A stretch of 64,000 nucleotides of DNA. It comes from Arachis hypogaea. Taxonomy: Eukaryota > Streptophyta > Magnoliopsida > Fabales > Fabaceae. Below, one piece after another: positions 42,408 through 53,553 of this stretch. Both the position numbers and the translations under genes were made by a program. Numbering within the stretch: the stretch's first letter is position 1; every line of letters starts with the position of its first letter. The notes under the pieces are model-generated. The model was not told where the DNA came from. It saw nothing but the letters and a program-made list of their open reading frames with translations, and made no database searches. The stretch lies in assembly GCF_003086295.3 (NCBI RefSeq), contig NC_092051.1:18161940-18225939 (forward strand). Direction: 5' to 3'.

Positions 42408-42800
42408 GGTAGTGTTTGGTGGAGAGATAGATACGGAAAGACTGAGACTGAAAGATAGAGACTAAGAGACAGAGATTGAAATAAATTTTAATATTCTGTT
42501 TGGTGTAAAATGAGAGACAGAAATTAAAACAAGAATAAAACTCTAATTTAATTTTCACAAAGAGTAAAATTGAAATTAATTAATTAAAATGAAGGTATTT
42601 TAGGTATAAAATGTTATTAAAGTTTCAGTCTCCATCTCTAAAAATTTTAGTTCTCTGTGTCCTTATTTTTTTGAGATACTGAAATACTGAAATTTTAGAG
42701 ACAGAAACAGAAATTTTAATATTAGTCTCTAAACTAACAAATATGATACTAAATCTCAATCTCTCAATCTCTATCTCAATACCTCAAAACAGACGCTACC
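42408..42800. mobile_element. Tourist-like MITE (393 bp) with TTA duplication
   Basis: It begins GGTAGTGTTTGGTGGAGAGA and ends ACAGACGCTACC. Subterminal AGAGACTGAGA-type sequence on the left faces TCTCAATCTCT-type sequence on the right. TTA flanks both ends (42405-42407 and 42801-42803). A TTA duplication suggests the PIF/Harbinger superfamily. Three bases of duplication are weak proof on their own. Confidence 0.65.
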
Positions 42801-42803
42801 TTA

Positions 42804-43501
42804 AGTAACAAGTGCTAGTTGATCTAGTTGGTTGCATTGTTGTTGAGAAACTAGAATAAACTAAAGTGTTTAGAAGTTAAGAGGTGGAAGTAAATGATTG
42901 GCTGAGTGAGGAAGAAGAGTGAGTGGCATTAAATATACAACGAGGTATATTTCATGATTTTAAAAATAATTTATTTTTATCCTTTTTTTATTAATTATTT
43001 TAATATAAAAATAAAAACATAAAAATAATACAAATATCAATTTTCTTGGACATATATTATAATATCAATTATGTTAGATGTACCATAAAATTAATTACTA
43101 AAATTAAGTGTTGACGTAAAATATATATTAAAAATAAATTAAATTTTATATATTTAAATATAAATATATAATAATTAATTTAGTAACTACTTTTTAATAT
43201 GTTTTTAAAAATTAAAATAGATAAATAAAAAATAATTAATAAACAATGGCAAGTCCGAGAAGAAGCAGGGATGTGAGGAGTTCTTGATTCAGAGATGGAC
43301 TAAGATTTGACATTTACTGAATCCTTATCCTTGCATCATCACTTGTCAGTTTCACAAAAGAAATAAAGAAAGAAATAATTAATAAACACATTATATAAAT
43401 TGGCAGAAGGAATAGGAAATACATGAATATGTGAAGAGACATATTGAGAGAGTGAGAGAGAAAGAGAAAGAAAGAAAGAAAGAAAAGAAGAGATATCAAA
43501 A
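42804..43501 (+). promoter_or_regulatory. Upstream region of the AHP gene
   Basis: AT-rich DNA with a GA/GAAA-rich stretch (43437-43495) directly before the ATG, probably 5' untranslated leader. No single TATA box stands out. The Tourist-like element ends about 700 bases upstream of the start codon and may lie in the promoter. Confidence 0.45.
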
Positions 43502-44391
43502 ATGGATGTTGTGACTCAGATGCAGAGACAGCTGATCCAATACACTTCCTCCTTATTTCAAGAGGTATGTAACTTACTTAACTAATCTAATTAATCAACT
43601 ATGCTATAATAAATTAAGGGTAGTTGAGTGATTTTTGTGTTTATTTATTATGTTTGTAAATGAAGGGATTCTTAGATGATCAGTTTAACCAGCTTCAGCA
43701 ACTTCAAGATGAGAGCAACCCTGAATTTGTTGTTGAAGTTGTCACTCTCTTCTTTGAGGATGCTGAGAGGCTTCTTAATGAACTCTCTAAATCACTGCAA
43801 GTGTAAGTTAACTTCCATTTTGATCTCTTGCACTTAAAAATCATCATTCATTTCATTATGGTTATGCTGATGATCAATCCCAGAGAGCAAGAAAGCATTG
43901 ATTTTAGAAGGGTGGATGCTCATGTTCACCAACTCAAGGGTAGCAGTTCCAGGTAGTAATTAATATTAATATATGTAATTAATTCACTCTTTGTTATAAA
44001 TATAAAGCTAAGGATAATTGATTATTGGGAAATACAGCATTGGAGCACAGAGAGTTCAGAGAGTCTGCATTGCTTTTAGAAACTTTTGTGAGCAGCAGAA
44101 TGTTGAAGGGTAAGGTTATGGTTTTAATTAATTAATATAATATTATTGTTATATATGGTTTATGTTTTGATTATGGTATTCATAATTCATCATCAGGTGC
44201 CTTAAAAGCTTGCAAGAGATAAAACAGGAGTATTCACTGGTCAAAACAAAACTTGAAACTCTCTTCAAGGTACAAGAGATTATTGCTGCCTCTTCATTAA
44301 TCAATGTTAAATGTTTGTTGTATCACCTTAATTATATTTATTGCAGATGGAGAAGCAGCTATTTGCAGCAAGGGGTTCAATATCTAGGTAG
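43502..44391 (+). CDS. AHP1-like: Histidine-containing phosphotransfer protein (AHP type), six exons
   Basis: The exons are 43502-43564, 43666-43802, 43884-43952, 44038-44109, 44197-44269 and 44347-44391, all with GT...AG introns. They encode 152 residues, the usual AHP length. The phosphorylated histidine is His82 in [15 protein letters not shown]. Other conserved parts are [46 protein letters not shown] and [16 protein letters not shown] proteins accept phosphate from cytokinin receptor histidine kinases and carry it to nuclear response regulators, moving between cytoplasm and nucleus. The order of segments resembles Arabidopsis AHP1. The active histidine and surrounding Lys-Gly are present, so it should transfer phosphate, unlike pseudo-HPt forms. 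Exon junctions were placed by protein similarity and splice consensus, without transcripts. Confidence 0.92.
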
Positions 44392-45490
44392 AAGGAAGAA
44401 GAAAAAGCATTCATCAATTTATGTGTTGTTGTAATTTGATTTTGTCAATTATAGGTTATAGCTGCATCTGCATCATCTTTGAATAACAGATCACAAGTTG
44501 AGCTTTTCAATTCTGCAACATTAATCTTTTTATTATTTCCTTAAATAGTTGATTTAGTTTGTGCTTTTATTTTCAATATTTTTTGTTTCTCGAATTTTGT
44601 GAAAAAAAAATTTTCATGTTTTTACAGATTTTTCTTTTTCTTTTACATAATCATAAAAATAAAAAAGAGAAAATATGTAAGGGATGAAATCGAAGAAAAC
44701 TGGCAAGTATTTCAATACTCACACCCGCCTCGAAGATTAACTATTTGTCCTATTATTTGCAAATATTTTATTTATGGAAAAGTAGGATGAACCAATAGAA
44801 TATTTATATAATGTGTACAATGGAGGTTTAAAGAGTATTAGAGTTATAACCATTAGTGTTACCTTTTCCCATTAGCTGAAACTTTTGGGATGGGTGGTAT
44901 TATGACATGGTATTGGAGTTTTAGATCCGAAAGGTGATGGTTATTCTAAATAGTATGGCGATGTTCGTTTTGTAACTCAATAGCCCATTGTACACATTGT
45001 ACAAATAGTCCATTGTCTCTCTAACGAGACTCTTTATTTATTGTCTTAAATTTATACCACGATCTTTATCATTTCTGAATATAAACCAGACGCACTCTAA
45101 TTTTAGACGGGAAATCAGCTTTTTTAATTTAGTATAACATGTGCAAAACATGTTAACTTGTTATTATCTCTACTAACTCAAATTGAAAATCCCCAAGACA
45201 GATCAATGATCTGTTCTTTATTAATTAATTAGCTAGAATAATGATAATATGGTCCAATTTAGCATGTTCACTCTTCATATATTATTAAGTAAGTAGAAAT
45301 CAGTATCTGGTAAATATTTGATGAGTTGATTTCGAGGTCAACTTGTTACATATCTTGATGTGCAGTGCAGATAAGATCTCCTGTAACACATAGTTTATGT
45401 CTTACTTATCTTCATCTTCTTCAAATTTCAAATACCACAGCAATGCAAGTTGAAATAACAAAAGTTGCCTTATTAACTTGGTAATCTCTG
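44392..45490. other. AT-rich intergenic DNA downstream of AHP
   Basis: 3' untranslated sequence of AHP, then non-coding DNA. No frame has recognisable content. Confidence 0.5.
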
Positions 45491-45494
45491 TATA

Positions 45495-46160
45495 AGTATT
45501 AGAAGTGGTAAGCGGACCAAAATTTGTTAGATCGGCTCGCATAATCTGCTAAAAAAAGTGGGTTTGATTGAAAATTTAAAATCGTTAAATGTAAAAAATT
45601 TATCTAACTTGCACTGCTTAATTCATGGGTTTTGGCGGGACGGGACGAGGCGGGCTTTTTTAGTGGGCCAAACGTTTTTTTTGTCAGAATCATTTTTTTA
45701 CAAATTTTTATGATTTTATTAATCTACAGAAAGATAAAGATGATAATTGAAAATATTTTAAATTATATTTTGGATTATGTTTTATGTTTGATTGATTATA
45801 AATTTAAAAAAGTTTAATTATATGTTTTGGATAATATTTGTTTTGCTTTGAACAATGTTAATTTTATTATTTTGTTTTAAAAGACTTAGTGACTTTATAA
45901 TTATAAAGACTTTAATGTTAGTGAATTTAAAAATTATAACTTTTTTATATATTTAAAAATTTTAAATTTATTGAAATAATTGTAAAATTATATAAATTGT
46001 TTAATATTTAATAATTTAAAAAAAAATTTATCAGACTTGACTTGTCAGTTTACCATTAAACAAAACAGAAAAAAAATTTAAAACCGTCTCACTAGATAAA
46101 ACAAGACAAATTAATCCACTAAATAACGAACTTTTGACGAAATTCAAGTTGGCATCCCTA
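45495..46160. mobile_element. Degenerate GC-rich hAT-like repeat
   Basis: The left edge TAGAAGTGGTAAGCGGACC and right edge AAGTTGGCATCCCTA are imperfect inverted repeats. Internal blocks such as GGCGGGACGGGACGAGGCGGGC resemble the repeat at 59206-60032. I could not confirm an 8-bp target duplication, so boundaries are approximate. Confidence 0.4.
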
Positions 46161-47731
46161 TTAAACATGTTGTTTATTATGGTACCATATTTTAATTAGA
46201 TACCCGAAGGATATAATTAGAATATTGCTCACAGAAACAATCATTATTATTAGTTCCACCATATTTTTATTATTTGTTTCAGATCACACACTAACAGGAG
46301 ATTGTGCTCCGTGCATGCATCTAGGGGTTATGAAATTCAAACCGGCCGATACAAATCAAATTGTTTATTCACTTAAAACCTATTAGAATTACATTAATTT
46401 AGATTTAATTATATTTTATTTTTAACAAATTATATAAATTAATTAAAATTTAAAATTTTTTCACTAAGTTTATTTAATTCAATCCAAACAGCTATTATTT
46501 ATTATTAAATTAATATTTTATTTATAATATATTTAATTTATTATATATTTTTATTTTATTTATGTATTATTATAATTCAATCGTGTTATCTATAAAAAAA
46601 ATTAATTATTCTTATAAAATATATATTAAACAATATATATATTTATATATAAATACATAATTATTAATTTAATGACTATTTTTTGTAATCACAAAAAAAT
46701 GACTCTTTTTTTGTACACATTATTCTTTATTATTTAATAAACACTTTGTGAATATAACATTTTTATTTTTAAAATAAAACCTTTAAATAGATTGATCTAA
46801 TTTAAATTGTAACAAATTGATTTAATAATAAAGCTATGTGGTTAAGTAATTTTGCGCATTTATTCTTCAACAGCATCGTGTTCTCTTACTTGATTTCTTT
46901 TTTTTTTCTTCTTTTTTCTCTTCATCCTCCTTAATAATCAATTAATCATCATCATTGTTGTTGTCTTCTTCATCTTCTTCTCTTATATATATATTCATAA
47001 AAATAAAGTACATAAATTTTGATTCACATCACAACAAAAATTTTGATGCACAACACAAAAATTTTAGTGCATAACACAAAATTTCAAAAAATCACATGTT
47101 TTGAAAAAAATTTTGGTGCCCAACAAAATACACACAACACATAAAATTTGGTGCACATTAAAAAAATTTTGGTACACAGCACAAAAAATTTAAAAAATTA
47201 TATGTCCAAAATATTAACATCTATTCAACAAAATATATACAACATAAAAAATTTTAAAAAATCATAATTGACTTATTCAACTGACAAAATATATTTGTAG
47301 TAAAAATTATGTATTTTTGTATAAATTTTTGTACTATGAATAAAATTTTTTATATTATATCAATAAATTTATGTTATGTGTAAAAATTTATATGTTTTTT
47401 AATAAAAATTTATGTTAAAAAATAAAAAAAAAATACTAATATACGTACGTATTTTTTTATTAAATTTATATTAATTTAATTGAATTTAATACAAAAACGC
47501 TTGTTAAAGTAGCATCAATTGCGCAACAGACACCCATGCATGAATATCTTTAATGTCCACGGCAACATTTTTGTAAGGTTACTTAATCCAATAATAGATT
47601 GCAACTTACGTATCGTATATTGGAATAAAATCACATCCCTCGTTCCCTCACTCCCGTTATATTATTCCCCCTACTAATAGAGTTTGTTCTAGTATCTCAT
47701 ACATTAGAGTTCAATTTATTTTTTACACGCT
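46161..47731. other. AT-rich DNA with degenerate AAAATTTTGGTGCACAACAC repeats
   Basis: No gene. Between about 47005 and 47240 a loose tandem motif of about 22-30 bases (AAAATTTTGGTGCACAACACA and variants) occurs six or so times. A CT/TTC-rich stretch precedes it (46890-46985). Confidence 0.5.
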
Positions 47732-49826
47732 GAGTTAATACTCAAAATGGCCTCTGATATTTGACCCCTAATTCAATTTAATCCTCAAAATTTTAATTGA
47801 TTTTAATTGTATTCTGAAATTTTGATTCGCGCCTCAATTTGACCTTTTTATTGCTTTCCGTCATCGAAGAGTTGATCTGATATTTTAGTTAACACTTAGC
47901 ACTATCAAAACAACGTCGTTTAACTCTTGGCGCCCAAATTATTTAGAAACGATATTGTGTGACATGAGAACAAGATTAAACACTTCCACTGCTTCTCAAT
48001 ACCCGGTGAGAGAAGAAGCACTCGACTGATTGGAGAAGAGCGAAAAGCAAGCACCAATGAATGACACGATGGAAGCTGACAATAAACCCAAAACCCAAAC
48101 GTTAACCACCTCAAAATAAAACTCCCAATTGATCCTTTTTCTTTCTCCTCTTCCCTTAATATACGTACCCTCAGAGAAGAACCACGAGTGTTGTTATAAT
48201 TAAAACTTCACCATCTCTTCAAAATGTTGCATGAGGTTTGTTTTTTATTTTTTTCGCTCTATTACCCTAATAGAAGAGAAGCAGACACACCCAAAATTGT
48301 TGCTATTGCTTCTGGACTCTGGTGCATATCATTATTTTGCTCTTGCAGGTTTTGTAACAGTATAACTCTTCACACCTACTCAATTTTCTTTTATTTATTA
48401 TTTTTCTTTTTCTAAAGTTAATTAATTTTGATACATTAAGAGTAGTAAAAACTTGTTTGCAGCGTCATCTAATCAAATTTTGATACATTAAGGATAATAT
48501 CTGACTTTTTTTAAGCATATGTTTAATTAATTTGATCAAAAGAGGAACAATTGAACCCTTTTTCTTTATAAGCTTATATAAAGAAATAAGGAATATACGA
48601 TAAATTGTTATGCCAGCTAAGACATTAGAATGATTTTTAATGATATGTTGTCAGACTCTTGTTATATTATTGGCTGCATTTTAAAACTACATGTAAGGCT
48701 ACTTTTTGAGCAGTAATAATTGCTAACATCAACTATATGAAATTAATATGTAAAAAAATATTTGAGACTATATAATAAATTTTATGCATCTTCTTAATTG
48801 CATTGCAAGTGTAATGGTGTAAATAAATATGTTCAATTTTTGTCTTTTTTATGTTCTTTGGGTCTTAGAATAAATATTGATAAGTGCTAACGAAGGAAGA
48901 AGAATTCAATCTCTTTCCCTTCAAAAATAGATCAATTACTATACCCTACTTTCACAAGAGTGAATATCATGTGGATGTCTTTGAAATTTTGTGCTGATAT
49001 AGATATGTAGCACCATGAGTACTAGGTATGGATGGTCAACTTGGCACTGGTGGAGAGGGCACAGCTGATGAAAATTCTATTGGTGGAGTTTATAAGTTTT
49101 CCGAGTTGCACTCACTTGATTCTTCAACTGGTGTCTCTAAAGTAGAAGGAAAATGATCAATTAAGGTACAATAAGAAACATGAATTTCATCCTAAAACAT
49201 AAAATATCGTGAGAATGTCTTAATATACTTTTTTGTCCATTTAATTTTGGTAGATACATGCTGTCAAAGCAGGAAGAATGATGTCTATGATTATTGATAA
49301 TCGTGGCACCCTCTGGATGTGGAGAAATTGCCCACAAGAAAGCAAAGGTGAATTCTCTTTTGTAAGTAGTTTCATTCCAATGCCAATACGGCCTTTCATG
49401 GTCTTAATGTTGCCAAGGTTGCATGTGGAAATGAGCATATTGTAGCATTGGTTAGTAGTGCCAGAGAATCAAACAATGATGAAGATTTGGTTTGCTACTC
49501 TTGGGATTTTAACAACCATGGCCAGTTAGGATTGGGGGATAGGAAGAACAGGGCACATCCAGAAGTTGTGAAAACATTTGATGAGGAGTCTTCTTGGACA
49601 AATTTAAAATTTTTAGGGGTTAAATTGATGCTTTCAAATATTTCGCCACGTCATCTAACTGTTATGGTATCAGGTGTCAACTAAAATTGTCAGATTAGCT
49701 TTTCGGCGACGGAAAACGACGAAAAAATCAAATTGAAGCACAAGCCAAAATTTTAAGTTACAATTAGAATCAATTAAAACCTTAAATTAGGAATCAAATT
49801 TAAGATGTCATTTTGAATATTAATTC
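47732..49826. mobile_element. Mutator-like element carrying an RCC1-family gene fragment (Pack-MULE candidate)
   Basis: About 140 bases at 47732-47890 are an inverted, partly diverged copy of 49690-49826. Matching blocks include TTAATACTCAAAATGG, CTAATTCAATTTAA, TTTTAATTGATTTTAATTG and CAATTTGA...TTTTCCGTC. The termini are GAGTTAATACTC on the left and GAATATTAATTC on the right. The interior holds pieces of an RCC1-repeat gene with introns retained. I did not find a convincing 9-bp duplication (TTACACGCT versus TTCACACTC is poor), so assignment to Mutator rests on TIR length and gene content. Confidence 0.6.
48224..49612 (+). pseudogene. RCC1-repeat (UVR8-like) gene fragment
   Basis: Fragments in order are MLHE then READTPKIVAIASG (48224 and 48269-48345), GMDGQLGTGGEGTADENSIGGVYKF (from about 49027), IHAVKAGRMMSMIIDNRGTLWMW (from about 49254) and KVACGNEHIVALVSS...NNHGQLGLGDRKNRAHPEVVKTFDEESSW (about 49418-49608). 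The Gly-Gln-Leu-Gly-x-Gly blocks are RCC1 beta-propeller blade signatures. Intron-like breaks remain (ATTAAG/GTACAATA...TTTGGTAG/ATACATG), showing DNA-level copying. A stop at 49155, a frameshift at about 49385-49400 and loss of most blades make it non-functional. The parental gene would encode a seven-bladed RCC1-family protein of unknown partner. Confidence 0.7.
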
Positions 49827-50274
49827 TTCACACTCTTCTCCCCCTAAATTATAAACCCATTCACTCCTAAATTATAAACCCATTCACTCTTAAGAGTATA
49901 TAGTATAGTTATACCATCATATCATAGACATAGAGTATGTGTAAGGTTTTTTTCTGGTCACTTGACGTTACATTCTCATAAAGATTGCTTTCACTTGTCA
50001 GCTAAATTTGTTAAGTGTGGTCCATGCCATTAGTAACATGTACAGTACTACGTCTACGTAGTACTTTTAGATGCTAAATCTCGTGATTTTCACTATAGTA
50101 AATTCAAGTGATTTAATATCATATTAATATGTATCGATACTTGTATTTTCAAAATCATACGGCCATAAATGAAACCACAAGTCTAAGACAAAAAATATTA
50201 TGTATATAGTTTATACTTTATTTAAGAAAGTTTTTAAATATATCCAAAACACTAATGTTCTAGTAATTTTATAT
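49827..50274. other. Spacer between two Mutator-like elements
   Basis: AT-rich. CCTAAATTATAAACCCATTCACTC is duplicated in tandem at about 49851-49890. No gene. Confidence 0.5.
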
Positions 50275-50283
50275 AATTTTTTA

Positions 50284-50572
50284 GAGTATATACCCATTTT
50301 GGTCCTCAAAGAATTTTAAACTGGACACTTTAGTCCTTAACTAAAATTAATTAGTCGATTGGTCCTTAATAATTAACTCCGTCAGTCATTTAGGTCCTTA
50401 GCTCCGTCAACTCTAACGGAAGACAAAATGGTCCCTGAAAACGCTAACATGGGACAAAATGATCCCTGACAACTCTAACAAGGGACAAAATAATCTCTGA
50501 CCCCTTTATTCGAAAACGACACTGTTCTTTCCCAATTTTCATCATATCTCGCATAATCCTAACATTCATACT
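50284..50572. repeat. Left terminal inverted repeat of the P450-carrying MULE
   Basis: Begins GAGTATATACCCATTTTGG and is inverted relative to 51945-52197, with scattered differences and small indels. Both arms share GGTCCCTGA-type and CTCTAACAAGGGACAAAAT blocks. Confidence 0.88.
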
Positions 50573-50678
50573 CTCCTTCTTCACCTTCACAGTCTTCTTT
50601 TCCATCTTTTCCTTCCTCCTCTTTAGCTCAAAGATTAAGCCATGGTGTAATTGTCACACGTGTCGCACCTACCTCAAT

Positions 50679-51080
50679 ATGTCATGGACCACACACTTCC
50701 TAAATCTTTGTGACTGGTACATCCACCTCCTCTGTACTTCATCCACCAAAAGCATCCACTTCCATGTCTTTGATAACATCACCTCCAACACCGACAACGT
50801 CCACAACATCTTCAAGACCAAGTTCCACAACTATTCCAAGGGCACACCTTTCTCTACTCTCCGGCAAGCAACATAGATTGTTGGACATTAGGATATCATG
50901 AGAAAATTCTCCTTCGACATCATATGCAAATTCTCATTTGAAATAGACACCGAGTGCTTCATTCCTTCTCTTTCAGAGTCTTAACAAATGACTTGCTGTC
51001 TGGATTCATGGGATCCATCGAAGACGACAACTAGTTGAGAGACATAGGCATTAGTTTCCTAAGTATAAATTGGTTGAGAA
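50679..51080 (+). pseudogene. CYP94-like cytochrome P450 fragments
   Basis: Three discontinuous pieces follow the order of a plant CYP94-type fatty-acid hydroxylase. First is an N-terminal region (50679-50876: DNITSNTDNVHNIFKTKFHNYSKGTPFSTL). Second is FSFDIICKFSFEIDTECFIPSL (about 50904-50973). Third is LTNDLLSGFMGSIEDDN-stop-LRDIGISFL (about 50983-51060), which leads to the I-helix. The heme-binding cysteine region is absent. Segments between the pieces are deleted. Fragment order fits capture followed by internal deletions. Confidence 0.65.
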
Positions 51081-51100
51081 CAAGTTGAGGATTTTTTTTC

Positions 51101-51872
51101 TTTTTTTTTAGATAATTACATCTCCACCCAATTCCAAACAAAGTGGGCGTAGTTCCAAAAAAATAGTAACAAAAATAGAGCAATAACTACAAAGAAAACA
51201 TAAAAACTAGCATAAAAAGCAAACAGTGAGCAAAAGAATATAATGATTTTAGCTCCTCCAAAGACACTTCAAGATGAACCCGATCTTATACAACATCAAA
51301 TCATGATCATTCTCCTTTCAATTTTTACTCTGCAGAATTATTGGCCTTTTTCATAGATCAGTAAATCATGCATCAAAAATCAACTTCATATGTCTTCTTA
51401 TTTTCCTTAGACTTGATATTTACACTCATAAGTACATCAATTACTCCTATATTGTCGATCTTGACACCATCGATTTGTGCATTCTACAACTTCCTCCTTT
51501 AACTTCTCTAATACCAACACTCCATTATTAAAGACAATGTTATTTCTATATCTCCATGTGCACCATATTACAGAAAAAAATAACACCATCCACACTTTCT
51601 TCATATCTTTTCTTATCTTTCTATCCATCCACACCTCAAAGCATTCTTTGGTGGTTCCTGGCCAAACCCAAATCACACTCCAATCCACCAAGATTGATCC
51701 CCACAACTTCCATATACGATCACATGAAAAAGCAAGTGATGTACCGTCTCCAATCTATCCTTATATAAGACACAAAAGGATTCCGCTTCTGGTACAATCT
51801 TAAACTTACATAATCTATCTCTAGTATTCAATCTTTCTAAAATTACAAATCACATCAGCAACTCAACCCGTG
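51101..51872 (-). mobile_element. 5'-truncated LINE tail inserted in the MULE
   Basis: On the - strand, 51437-51706 reads VWMVLFFSVIWCTWRYRNNIVFNNG, typical of the C-terminal zinc-binding region after plant LINE reverse transcriptase. Just upstream are RLCKFKIVPEAESFCVLYKDRLETVHHLLFH pieces in broken frames. A T run at 51091-51109 is the tail (poly-A on the - strand). GAGGATTTTTTTTC at 51087-51100 and GAGGA(T)10C at 51873-51888 form a likely target duplication. Confidence 0.7.
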
Positions 51873-51944
51873 GAGGATTTTTTTTTTCTTGTGAATATTA
51901 AATTTATAGAGTGTGCATTGTATAGTTTGATGTTACAGTGTTAG

Positions 51945-52197
51945 ATTGTTAGTGTTATGCGAGATATGATGGAAATTGGGAGAGAACAATGTCGTTTCCG
52001 AACCGAGGAGATCAGGGACCATTTTGTCCCTTGTTAGAGTTGTTAGGGACTATTTTGTCCTCCGTTAGAATTAACGGAATAAAGAACCTAAATGACTGAC
52101 AGAGTTAATTGTTAGGGACCAATCGAGTAATTAATTTTAGTTGGGAACTAAAGTGTCCAGTTTAAAATTCTTTGAGGACCAAAATGGGTATATACTC
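51945..52197. repeat. Right terminal inverted repeat of the P450-carrying MULE
   Basis: Inverted copy of 50284-50572, ending GGGTATATACTC and followed by the 9-bp duplication AATTTTTTA. Confidence 0.88.
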
Positions 52198-52206
52198 AAT
52201 TTTTTA

Positions 52207-53349
52207 TCATTGAAATCAATGATTAAAATTATTAAAATACCGATATATTTAGTATACTTAATTTTTTTTTATACTTTGTTTATCCTTGAATTAGATTAAA
52301 TGAGATGTAAACCTCCTTTAAATTAAATCTATGATCATATATTCTCTCTTTTTATTTATTTACTTTTTTTATTTTTTGGGTTCATTGACAAATTATAATA
52401 TATGTAGACAATGTTTCTTTCTAAATATATTAATTTTTTAATAAATCTAAAAAGTAAAAGTGATATTTATTTTAAAAAGGATGGAGCAATAGTTAATAGA
52501 GTCTACACTCTATACATACACCAAAACACAACTCTTTTTACTATTATAAAGACTAATTAAGTACTTTTTTTCATATTTAATTAATTGTCGACTTATATAA
52601 TTCGGTTTTTTCACAAATAAGTATCTACTTAATTAATCAATGTAACATCAATTTTTTAATTTAATTAACACGTGTCTTAAGAATATATGTTAATAAAATT
52701 ATCAATGTTTTTATAAAAAAAATTACAAAGTTTTTAGTGCATTTTATTGTACATGCATTAAAATAAAAATTCTAAAATTTTTACTAATACTCTTGATATG
52801 TATCTTAAAAATACACATTAGTTAAATTTATTTTTTTCCCAAGGCATAAATATTTAATTTTAAGAACAGCATAAAATAAGACATTAAAAAATATAACACA
52901 AAAAACAAAGATACAAAAATTAATATTTTTGGATTTTATATGATAGTGAATTAAATATAAAATAGAGCAAGTAATAAAAAATTTTAATTGACCTTTATTT
53001 TTTTCTTCACACAAAATTTAAAATAAAAAATAAAATAATAAAAAATATAATTATAAAAATTTGATAGTAATAATAAAAAATAAAAAAATAAATTGTGTCT
53101 TTGTTGCATATCCTTCTTATCAAAAAAATATAAAATATATTAATTCAATATTTTAAGACACAATATCTCTTTTTATATCTCATGTACTAAACAAAATATT
53201 ATGTCATTGTATTTTTGTGTCCATATCTCAATGTTCAAACCTTATAATTGTATAAACAACCCTAAGAAGCCCAAATGGCCCAATATGAAAAAGTAAGACA
53301 GGACCCAAAATTTGAATTTGAATTCCAAAGGGCAAAGAAAACAACAAAG

Positions 53350-53352
<3 letters not shown>
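52207..53352. other. AT-rich intergenic and upstream DNA
   Basis: No gene or clear repeat is recognised. The last part (about 53220-53352) is probably promoter-proximal sequence of the coiled-coil gene. Confidence 0.5.

Positions 53353-53405
<53 letters not shown>
53353..53405. repeat. (CT)n microsatellite upstream of the coiled-coil gene
   Basis: About 26 CT units, ending about 150 bases before the ATG at 53554. TTTATATTACAC (53409-53420) lies just downstream. CT-rich tracts are common in plant core promoters and leaders. Confidence 0.97.
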
Positions 53406-53407
<2 letters not shown>

Positions 53408-53553
53408 CTTTATATTACACAACGGCGCATAAACAGAGACACTCCATCTCCATCAATCAACATAAACCCTAGAAACTAGAAACAAAGAAAGAAAGAACGA
53501 AAGCAAAACCTTCTCTAATCTCGTTATCTTCTTCTGCACCACAATCCTCAAAT

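Larger units (their letters stand above)
50284..52197. mobile_element. Mutator-like element (1914 bp) carrying CYP94-like P450 pieces
   Basis: The terminal inverted repeats start GAGTATATACCC and end GGGTATATACTC, extending about 250-290 bases (50284-50572 and 51945-52197). Perfect 9-bp duplications AATTTTTTA flank the element (50275-50283 and 52198-52206). This combination identifies the Mutator superfamily. It has no transposase. The interior carries P450 coding fragments (+ strand) and a later LINE insertion (- strand). It is therefore a non-autonomous, gene-carrying MULE. Confidence 0.88.

Noticed and set aside
47723..49835. A 9-bp target duplication for the RCC1-carrying element
   Set aside because: The best flanking candidates (TTACACGCT and TTCACACTC) do not match well enough, so I did not list a duplication.
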